From the NCBI RefSeq assembly GCF_004103755.1, contig NZ_CP035283.1:2542001-2606000 (forward strand): a stretch of 64,000 bases of DNA, given 5' to 3'. The position numbers and the translations under genes were made by a program. The notes below the pieces were generated by a model that saw only the letters and a program-made list of their open reading frames with translations, ran no database searches and was not told where the DNA came from. This document shows positions 57,948-64,000 of the stretch, piece after piece (position 1 is the stretch's first letter; every line of letters starts with the position of its first letter). Source of the stretch: Caproiciproducens sp. NJN-50. GTDB taxonomy: Bacteria > Bacillota > Clostridia > Oscillospirales > Acutalibacteraceae.

Positions 57948-58862
57948 ATGCACAAAATGGAATTAAGCGGACCACAGCTGCAAAAAATGACCAAATTGAT
58001 TTTTAATCCCTACTCGGGAAACAGGAAACAATCTGCTGAACAATTGATGGAAGTTGAATCGGGCCTTCAGCAATCCGGCTCCCTTTTTGAAACATATTTC
58101 ACGGAGCCGGACGGTAATCTCGGCGAAATGATCCATGACGCCTTCATAAGAGGCATTCGTCGTTTCACAGTGTGCGGCGGGGACGGGACCGTCTCCTCCG
58201 TGGCGAGAGAGTTGAACGGTTACGGGGCAATCCTGAACATTATTCCAAAGGGCACCCAAAATAACATTGCATACAGCTTGAAAATTCCCTTCGATCTCGA
58301 TTCTGCGATGCGGTTATCAAATTCGGGACAAGCTGAGACGGTTGACATTGGTTTGCTGACCAGCGGAAAAAAATATTTTTCTTTTCTGGAAGTGTGTTCA
58401 ATCGGATTGATTTCCAGCGTATTTTCGTCTGCCGACGCGATCCAGCACGGGAATTTTCTCAGAATCAGCGACTTTATCTCAAAATTGGCAAAAACAAAGC
58501 CTGCTCAGTTCCACATGCTGGTCGATGATAAATATCAGCTCAACGGCACCGCATACTGCATCGTTGTTTCAAGCATGCCTTATATATTTCGCCATTACGA
58601 AGTCGGGCCGGCTCACGCCTACCGCGACGGCCTTTTGGACGTCTCTGTGTTTACAGACATGACAAAACTGGATTTAGCAGGCTGCGCCATAAAAATCAAC
58701 AGCCTGGAAGATGAACGGATTCAGAGATTCTGCTCAAAAAAAATCGAACTGGATACTTTTCCGGACCTGCCCGTGATGGCCGACGGCGTTGATCTTGACT
58801 TAGGGCATATCAAAATCGAAGCACAACGGTCCTCTTTTCAAGTCATAACCGGATATAAATGA
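57948..58862 (+). CDS. Diacylglycerol/lipid kinase family protein
   Basis: A 304-residue DAGK-catalytic-domain protein (YegS/DgkB type). The nucleotide site is FTVCGGDGTVSSVARELNG, then LNIIPKGTQNNIAYSLKIP and, near the end, VMADGVDLDLGHIKIEA (usually DGE). The D-to-V substitution at the last motif may affect catalysis. AGAGGGA lies 11 bases upstream of ATG. It overlaps the PAP2 gene by four bases, so kinase and phosphatase probably act on a common lipid. Confidence 0.85.
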   Translation: MHKMELSGPQLQKMTKLIFNPYSGNRKQSAEQLMEVESGLQQSGSLFETYFTEPDGNLGEMIHDAFIRGIRRFTVCGGDGTVSSVARELNGYGAILNIIPKGTQNNIAYSLKIPFDLDSAMRLSNSGQAETVDIGLLTSGKKYFSFLEVCSIGLISSVFSSADAIQHGNFLRISDFISKLAKTKPAQFHMLVDDKYQLNGTAYCIVVSSMPYIFRHYEVGPAHAYRDGLLDVSVFTDMTKLDLAGCAIKINSLEDERIQRFCSKKIELDTFPDLPVMADGVDLDLGHIKIEAQRSSFQVITGYK

Positions 58863-59596
58863 TGAGAATATTAAAAATGAGAAGAAAAACCAGTCTGTTG
58901 CCTGCGAACCCTCTTCAATGGCTTATTCTGATCTTATCGGCACTTTTCGTCACCGTTGCCGTTGTGCCCAGCCACCTTTGGGTATCGCTTTGGAAGGCGG
59001 TCCAAGCCAGATTATTCTGGGTTCTTATGCTTGCCTTTTTTTGCATTCTGGCGCTTTCGTTCGTCTGGACATCATGGGAATCGGCGGATATCCGGCTGTT
59101 TCAGCTATTCAACGGGAAAGGCGGCAGACCCGGCTGGCTCGATCTGTCAATGCTGGTTGTTACGCAGCTGGGCAACGGCCTTTTTGCTTATCTGGCAGCT
59201 TTCATTTTTTATATGCACTCCCAAAAACTTTTTTCATATGAATTGGCGGTTGGAAATATCTTCTTATGGCTGATCGTGGAAATACTGAAACTATTTTTTC
59301 ACAGGAAGCGGCCGTACAATGCGTTGACGCAGATCCGCATTGTGGGCATAAGGGAAAGAGGCGCATCGTTTCCAAGCGGTCACACAAGCCAGGCCTTTTT
59401 CATGGCGTCCCTGGTTTCCAATTACTTCATTTTAGGCCAGGGGATTAAGATATCATTCTACTTGATCGCTTTATGCGTTGGCATAACCCGCATGTACGTG
59501 GGAATGCATTTCCCGCGAGACATTCTGGGAGGCGCGGTTCTGGGTACTTCCTGGGGCATGTTGTGCATGATCCTCATCGGCAATTGGCATTTGTAA
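58859..59596 (+). CDS. PAP2-family lipid phosphatase
   Basis: A 245-residue, six-helix membrane protein with the three phosphatase motifs: KLFFHRKRP, SFPSGHTS and TRMYVGMHFPRD (arginine, histidine and aspartate of motif 3). It is coupled by ATGA to the lipid-kinase gene. Likely substrates are phosphatidate or polyprenyl pyrophosphate. Confidence 0.9.
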   Translation: MMRILKMRRKTSLLPANPLQWLILILSALFVTVAVVPSHLWVSLWKAVQARLFWVLMLAFFCILALSFVWTSWESADIRLFQLFNGKGGRPGWLDLSMLVVTQLGNGLFAYLAAFIFYMHSQKLFSYELAVGNIFLWLIVEILKLFFHRKRPYNALTQIRIVGIRERGASFPSGHTSQAFFMASLVSNYFILGQGIKISFYLIALCVGITRMYVGMHFPRDILGGAVLGTSWGMLCMILIGNWHL

Positions 59597-59893
59597 AGCG
59601 AGGGTTTCCCAATCGGCGCGCCGCCCCGCGCGTCCGGACTGACGGACATGAGCCTCGCTTTGGCAAACGGTTTCGCTGTGCGCCTGCCGGATGGGACAAG
59701 CCGGATTATGCCCCGCAAAAAGGGCCGAAACCGAGTTCGATAATTTAATGACAACATACAATCGTCAAAAATCGACTATTTAAAAAGCAATAGAAAAACT
59801 GCTGTATCAAGATTATTTCCCATCGATAATAACAAATTCTGAAGTTGGTAATTATAGATAATAATCAAATCAATGTTAATTTCTTATAAATAC

Positions 59894-59922
59894 TTGATAA
59901 TTTTGACGGGATCGTGTATTAT
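59894..59922 (+). promoter_or_regulatory. Promoter of the TRAP operon
   Basis: TTGATA (59894-59899), 17-base spacer, TATTAT (59917-59922). The rest of the interval 59597-59893 is AT-rich toward its right end and shows no gene. Confidence 0.6.
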
Positions 59923-59978
59923 GAAACACAGATTATATGACATCATATTATAGGATGCCAATGAAGGAGGAATTTCAG

Positions 59979-61256
59979 TTGAAAAGCAGAAAGTTTACCG
60001 CAAAAATCGTTTCCATGTTGATGTGTGCTCTGGTGATCATGGCATTCCCTATTTCCACCTTCGCAGCGAGCGGAAGCAGCACGGCAAATCCAAGCAGCGC
60101 AGCGGGCACGGCCAAAGACAACTCGAAGGTTGTAAAACTTGCGTTTACGGATTCTCCCACATTAAAAGTTGGCGATATGACGATCTATCATCCGTCCTAT
60201 GCCGCCATGCTGGCTTTTAAGGGGGCCTTTGAGAAATCCACCGGCGGCGAGTATACGGTCGATCTGTATCCGAACGGCGTTTTGGGAGACGCGTCGTCCA
60301 CCATTGAACAGATGCTGGCCGGAACCCTTACCGGCAGCACTCCCGCGGACGGCACCCTGTCATCATTCGCGCCGGATATCCAGGTGTTTACGATCCCCTA
60401 TCTGTTTTCCAACCCCACCGCCGCCTATGATGTTCTGGACGGCGATTTTGGCACTCAGCTGTTTGACAAGATTGCAAAAGACACCAGGATCCGCATTATT
60501 GCCGCCTACGATAACGGCGGTTATCGGAACTTTACCAACAGCAAGCGCCCGATCAAAACGGCCGCAGACATGAAGGGATTAAAGATTCGCGTCATGGAAA
60601 GCCCGGTGTACATAAAGATGATCGAAGCGCTGGGCGCCACCGCGACCCCGATCGCATTCCTGGAGCTGTACAGCGCATTGCAGACGGGCGTTGTGGACGG
60701 ACAGGAAAACTCCGCCGTCACCACCCTTGGCTCCTCCTTAAACGAAGTTCAGAAATATTGCACCCTGGATGGGCACCTCCTTGGCCTTGCTTTCCTTACA
60801 ATCAGCGAGGACTGGTACGAGAGTCTGGACGCCGCCACCCAGGCGAAGGTTGACGAAGCCGGCAAAGAGGCGACCCTGGCCTCGCGCGGCACCTGCCGTT
60901 ACGCCGAGGCGCTGGCGATTGACACTCTGACGAAAAAAGGCGTTGAGGTCTACTCCCCGAACGAGAAGGAACTGGAAACCTTTAAGGTCTGCCAGGCTCC
61001 CGTCATCGAATACCTGAAGTCGAATCTGAAAGATCCCAGCCTGGTAGACGAACTCCAGACTGCAATTAAGAATGTGAATACAAACGGAACGGCTGCGAAT
61101 ACTTCCAGCTCCGGGAACTCGGCAGCCGCGTCTGCAGCGAATTCCTCCTCGCCATCGGGCGGAAGCAACACCGGCATCATCATCGCCGTCGTCGCGGTTC
61201 TGCTGATTATCGTCCTCTTCGCATTCTCCCGCAAAAAGGGCAAAAAACAGGAATAA
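59979..61256 (+). CDS. TRAP transporter binding protein (DctP) with C-terminal membrane anchor
   Basis: A 425-residue DctP-family protein. A Sec signal (IVSMLMCALVIMAFPISTFAA) is cut by signal peptidase I, with no lipobox. The binding domain includes AFKGAFEKSTGGEYTVDLYPNGVLGDASSTIEQMLAGTL, GGYRNFTNSKRPIKTAADMKGLKIRVMESPVYIKMIEALGATATPIAFLELYSALQTGVVDGQEN. Unusually, residues about 370-395 are a Ser/Asn/Ala linker, followed by one membrane helix (IIIAVVAVLLIIVLFAF) and a basic tail (RKKGKKQE). TTG 59979 follows AGGAGG by eight bases. The ligand is likely a carboxylate or sugar acid. Confidence 0.9.
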   Translation: MKSRKFTAKIVSMLMCALVIMAFPISTFAASGSSTANPSSAAGTAKDNSKVVKLAFTDSPTLKVGDMTIYHPSYAAMLAFKGAFEKSTGGEYTVDLYPNGVLGDASSTIEQMLAGTLTGSTPADGTLSSFAPDIQVFTIPYLFSNPTAAYDVLDGDFGTQLFDKIAKDTRIRIIAAYDNGGYRNFTNSKRPIKTAADMKGLKIRVMESPVYIKMIEALGATATPIAFLELYSALQTGVVDGQENSAVTTLGSSLNEVQKYCTLDGHLLGLAFLTISEDWYESLDAATQAKVDEAGKEATLASRGTCRYAEALAIDTLTKKGVEVYSPNEKELETFKVCQAPVIEYLKSNLKDPSLVDELQTAIKNVNTNGTAANTSSSGNSAAASAANSSSPSGGSNTGIIIAVVAVLLIIVLFAFSRKKGKKQE

Positions 61257-61278
61257 TAAGAAAAGCCGCTCAAGCCGC

Positions 61279-61303
61279 CGCCCCGAGAACTGTCCCCGGG
61301 GCG
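61279..61303 (+). other. Hairpin between dctP-type and dctQ-type genes
   Basis: CGCCCCG/CGGGGCG stem with an 11-base loop and no T-run; probably stabilises the binding-protein mRNA. Confidence 0.4.
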
Positions 61304-61436
61304 ACGCGCCAGTGCGGACCGGGAAATCGGCCGGAACCCCGACCCATCGGATACGGCCGGCTCCCAACGCATGAGAACACAGGAAGAATTCTTTCATTTT
61401 AACAATTTCTCTATTTAGACAGTACAAGGAGGAAAT

Positions 61437-61949
61437 ATGAACAAAGTCCGGAAAATATGGGACGTAGTGGATGAATTTTTGGAATTTATCAATTCCATGG
61501 TCCGAATCTTCTGCGTGGCAGCACTGGCGGGCATGACACTTGTCGTGTTGGTGCAGGTATTTACCCGAATGATTCCAGGGATCAAGGCGCCGACCTGGAC
61601 CGAGGAAATGTCCCGATACATCATGATCTACGTTGCGTTTATCGGCGCCAGCAACGGGATCCGGCAGTGGAACAACATCAGCGTCGATTTCATATTCACC
61701 CGCTTGCCCCGGATCCCCCGCCTGATCGTCGACGTCGTGATCCATCTGACAATTTTGGTGTTCTGGTGCCTGGTTGTTTACTGGGGATATATCTACTTCC
61801 CCAAGGTCGGCGGAAGGCAATTCAGCGCCTCCATGGGATTTCCGCTTCTTTACGCACAGATGTCGCTGATTATAGGCGGGGTGCTGTCGATTTTGCAGAC
61901 AATCGGGAAAACGGTCGAACTGCTGATGGGAGGTCTCAAGGATGTTTGA
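61437..61949 (+). CDS. TRAP transporter small permease (DctQ)
   Basis: A 170-residue four-helix membrane protein: NSMVRIFCVAALAGMTLVVLVQVFTRMI, APTWTEEMSRYIMIYVAFIGASNGIRQWNNISVDFI, LIVDVVIHLTILVFWCLVVYWG and LSLIIGGVLSILQTIG. The TWTEEMSRY segment is a DctQ hallmark. AAGGAGG precedes the ATG. It overlaps the large permease by 8 bases. Confidence 0.93.
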   Translation: MNKVRKIWDVVDEFLEFINSMVRIFCVAALAGMTLVVLVQVFTRMIPGIKAPTWTEEMSRYIMIYVAFIGASNGIRQWNNISVDFIFTRLPRIPRLIVDVVIHLTILVFWCLVVYWGYIYFPKVGGRQFSASMGFPLLYAQMSLIIGGVLSILQTIGKTVELLMGGLKDV

Positions 61950-63237
61950 ATTTGGCATAGCGACTTTAATTCTGATCGTGACGATCCTGGTTGGGCTTCC
62001 CATCGCTTTTTCCATCGGCGTTGCAACGATCGTATATATGCTGATGACCAACCCGGCAAATATTTTGGTCATCCCGATCCGGATGTTCTCCGGCATCAAC
62101 TCTTTTACACTGATGGCGCTGCCGCTGTTCATGTTCGCCGCGGAGATCATGGTGCGCACGGGCATCTCCTCAAAGCTGTTCGACTTTGTCCGGATGACGG
62201 CGATCGGCAAAAAACGGGGCGGGCTCGCCTACGTGAACATTCTCGCCAGCACGATCTTCGGCAGCATCTCAGGCGCGGCCCTGTCCGATATCGCCGGCCT
62301 CGGCAGGATTGAAATAGACGCAATGGAGGAAGACGGCTACGACAAAAATTTCTCGTGTGCCATAACCGCCGCGTCTTCCATCGAGAGCCCTCTGATTCCC
62401 CCCAGCAACATCGCCATTTTATATGCGGGGACCATGTCCCTCTCTGTGGGCGCCGTCCTGTACGCGGGCTTCATCCCCGGACTGATCCTGGCGGGCACGC
62501 AGATGCTGTATGTCCTGCTGAACGCAAAGCGGCTTAATCTGCCAAAACATGCGAAAACATACACCAGGGAAGAAAAGCGCGCGATCCGCATCAGCGGCTG
62601 GATCGCCATGGGCATGCCCCTGATTATCCTGATCGGCATCACCGGCGGCTTTTTCACACCCACAGAGGCGGCCGCGATGGCAGTGCTGTACGCTCTGATC
62701 GTAGGAATCTTTGTGTTCAAAAATCTCACGGTCAAAATGGTCGTCGACTCCCTCTGGAACGCGGCGGTGACAACGGCAAACCTGTTCCTGATCACCTCGA
62801 TCTCCGCGGTGTTCGCCTGGGCGATCGGCCTCCAGAACATACCTCAGCAGCTTGCCGCGTTCATGACCGGCATCTCGAGCAACCGCTACATCATTCTTCT
62901 GATTATCAATATCATTCTTCTGATTGTCGGCATGTGGATGGAGACCTCGGCGGCGGTGCTGCTGTTTGCCCCGATCCTCGCACCCATTGCGGTCGCGATG
63001 GGCGTCAGCCCGATCCATTTCGCCGTCATCATGATCGTAAACCTTACGATCGGCCTGATCACGCCTCCCGTCGGCGTGGTGCTGTACGCGACGTCTTCGG
63101 TCGGCAGAATAAAATTCGAGGACCTCGTCAAATCCATCCTGCCATTTCTCGCGCTGTCCTTTATCGCTCTGTTTATCATCACAATGTTCCCGCAGGTAAG
63201 CCTGTTCCTGCCTTCGCTCCTGGGGCTTGGCCAGTAA
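61942..63237 (+). CDS. TRAP transporter large permease (DctM)
   Basis: A 431-residue, roughly twelve-helix DctM subunit that carries the sodium-coupled substrate path: LPLFMFAAEIMVRTGISSKLFDFVRM, GGLAYVNILASTIFGSISGAALSDIAGLGRIEI, PPSNIAILYAGTMSLSVGAVLYAGFIPGL and the late ITPPVGVVLYATSSVGRI. It completes the DctPQM system. Full family length. Confidence 0.95.
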   Translation: MFEFGIATLILIVTILVGLPIAFSIGVATIVYMLMTNPANILVIPIRMFSGINSFTLMALPLFMFAAEIMVRTGISSKLFDFVRMTAIGKKRGGLAYVNILASTIFGSISGAALSDIAGLGRIEIDAMEEDGYDKNFSCAITAASSIESPLIPPSNIAILYAGTMSLSVGAVLYAGFIPGLILAGTQMLYVLLNAKRLNLPKHAKTYTREEKRAIRISGWIAMGMPLIILIGITGGFFTPTEAAAMAVLYALIVGIFVFKNLTVKMVVDSLWNAAVTTANLFLITSISAVFAWAIGLQNIPQQLAAFMTGISSNRYIILLIINIILLIVGMWMETSAAVLLFAPILAPIAVAMGVSPIHFAVIMIVNLTIGLITPPVGVVLYATSSVGRIKFEDLVKSILPFLALSFIALFIITMFPQVSLFLPSLLGLGQ

Positions 63238-63320
63238 GGCCTGGTCCCCGGTAAGGAGCTTCGCTGCCCGGCTTGCGGGCGGACTATTTTTATAGAATGT
63301 TTTGTGAAGAAGGAGAAACT

Positions 63321-64000
63321 ATGTCAAAAAAATTTGAAGGTATCATTCCGCCGATTGTCACGCCTTTCGACGAAAAGGGCGAAATCGACGAAGAAAAGCT
63401 TCGGCGTGAAATGGGGCTCTGCATGGACGCGGGCGCAGACGGCCTGAGCGTCGGCGGAAGCACCGGAGAAGGTCCGACTCTGCGTGACGAGGAACTTCAG
63501 AAAATGATCAAAATTGCCAAAGGTTATCTTTCGCCGGAACAGTCCCTGGTCTGCGGGGTGATGCGCACCTGCACCCGGGACGCGGTGAAGGCGGGTTTTG
63601 CCGCCAAAGAAGCCGGCGCGGACGCCATTATGGTGACCCCGACCGCCTACAACGTTCTCGTTCCCAATGCGGAGGGAATGTTCGACTTTTACAGCACCAT
63701 TTCCAAAGAGGTGCAGCTTCCCATCATTATCTACAACGTGATTCCGCAGAACACGATCTATCCGGATCTGTTCCACCGTTTGCTGAATGAAACCGAGTAC
63801 GTGATGGGAATCAAGCAAAGCGTCGGCGGCATTCAGGCGCTGTACGCGGATCTGATGGAAGTCGGCGGGCAGGGCCGCGTTTACGCCGCCACGGACGACA
63901 TGATCTATTCCTGCTTTGATTTGGGAGCCGCCGGCGCCATTTCCGCGATTCTTTCCGTTTTCCCGAAAGAATCCGTGGAAATGTGGAACTGTGCTAAAAA
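63321..64000 (+). CDS. Dihydrodipicolinate synthase-family aldolase (partial, 3' end off window)
   Basis: The first 226 residues of a DapA/NanA-superfamily class I aldolase. FEGIIPPIVTPFDEKGEID, GLSVGGSTGEGPTL (the GTTGE-like loop), IYNVIPQNT (catalytic tyrosine) and MGIKQSVGG (Schiff-base lysine) are visible. AGGAG precedes the ATG. Coupling to a TRAP importer points to catabolism of an imported 2-keto acid or sugar acid, as for N-acetylneuraminate lyase-type members, rather than to lysine synthesis. The product is not determined and the gene continues beyond 64000. Confidence 0.85.
   Translation, partial: MSKKFEGIIPPIVTPFDEKGEIDEEKLRREMGLCMDAGADGLSVGGSTGEGPTLRDEELQKMIKIAKGYLSPEQSLVCGVMRTCTRDAVKAGFAAKEAGADAIMVTPTAYNVLVPNAEGMFDFYSTISKEVQLPIIIYNVIPQNTIYPDLFHRLLNETEYVMGIKQSVGGIQALYADLMEVGGQGRVYAATDDMIYSCFDLGAAGAISAILSVFPKESVEMWNCAK

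Noticed and set aside
1..64000. CRISPR arrays, prophage, insertion sequences, tRNA or rRNA genes
   Set aside because: No spaced direct repeats, transposase or phage genes, and no tRNA or rRNA signatures were seen on reading through.

Overview
The window looks like chromosomal DNA from an anaerobic, endospore-forming member of the Clostridia, most likely the Oscillospiraceae/Ruminococcaceae (about 55% G+C). The reasons are a GerW/YtfJ sporulation protein beside a YtfI-like partner, a glycyl-radical enzyme with its activase, many GGAGG ribosome-binding sites with TTG and GTG starts, near-consensus sigma-A promoters with 17-base spacers, and typical Firmicute families (BMP nucleoside ABC importer, Pdp-type phosphorylase, DtxR, DUF3842, COG0523). 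The species cannot be fixed from sequence alone. I found no tRNA, rRNA, CRISPR array, insertion sequence or prophage. The last gene runs off the right edge.

Layout. 1-20 kb is a series of mostly single genes: a ribbon-helix-helix protein, FeoA, a sodium:alanine symporter behind an attenuator-like hairpin, UppP, a NifX-like protein, DUF3842, asparaginase, a glycosyltransferase-TPR protein, an orphan VOC domain, a zinc-dependent phospholipase C family protein, an EAL-CBS-GGDEF protein, a chemoreceptor, a DtxR-type regulator, a DUF134 regulator, a MATE pump, an iron alcohol dehydrogenase and a pseudouridine catabolism pair (psuK-psuG).

19.8-32.7 kb is a coherent nucleoside island: Crp-like regulator, YjjI glycyl-radical enzyme and YjjW activase, LacI-type regulator, phosphopentomutase, purine nucleoside phosphorylase, a complete BMP-type nucleoside ABC importer, cytidine deaminase and pyrimidine nucleoside phosphorylase. 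It imports nucleosides, deaminates and phosphorolyses them, and isomerises the pentose-1-phosphate. No deoC is present in the window, and the uncharacterised glycyl-radical enzyme sits at the head. Just downstream (32.8-33.0 kb) is a probable pair of overlapping, opposite non-coding RNAs bounded by 12-bp inverted repeats.

33.2-35.0 kb is an ECF sigma / anti-sigma / membrane-protein operon. 35.8-43.7 kb is a carbohydrate locus (class II aldolase, sugar ABC importer, aldose-epimerase-like protein, LacI regulator, fucose/arabinose-isomerase-like enzyme) whose three transcription units share one operator sequence. 43.7-46.2 kb is a MerR (AdhR-like) redox/aldehyde operon. 46.4-52.4 kb is a zinc locus: znuA divergent from znuC-znuB, a His-rich COG0523 GTPase, a COG0523-permease fusion and a YcgQ-type subunit, with a Fur-family (Zur-like) box in the divergent promoter. 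52.4-56.7 kb holds metF and a larE-iscS-mnmA sulfur-transfer operon. 56.9-59.6 kb holds ytfI-ytfJ, a lipid-kinase-like gene and a PAP2 phosphatase. 60-64 kb is a TRAP transporter with an unusual C-terminally anchored binding protein, followed by a dihydrodipicolinate-synthase-family aldolase.

Most interesting for follow-up: the YjjI/YjjW-nucleoside linkage, the three-site LacI regulon, the COG0523-permease fusion, the candidate sense/antisense RNA locus and the membrane-anchored TRAP binding protein. Promoters, operators and hairpins were found by eye and are predictions.
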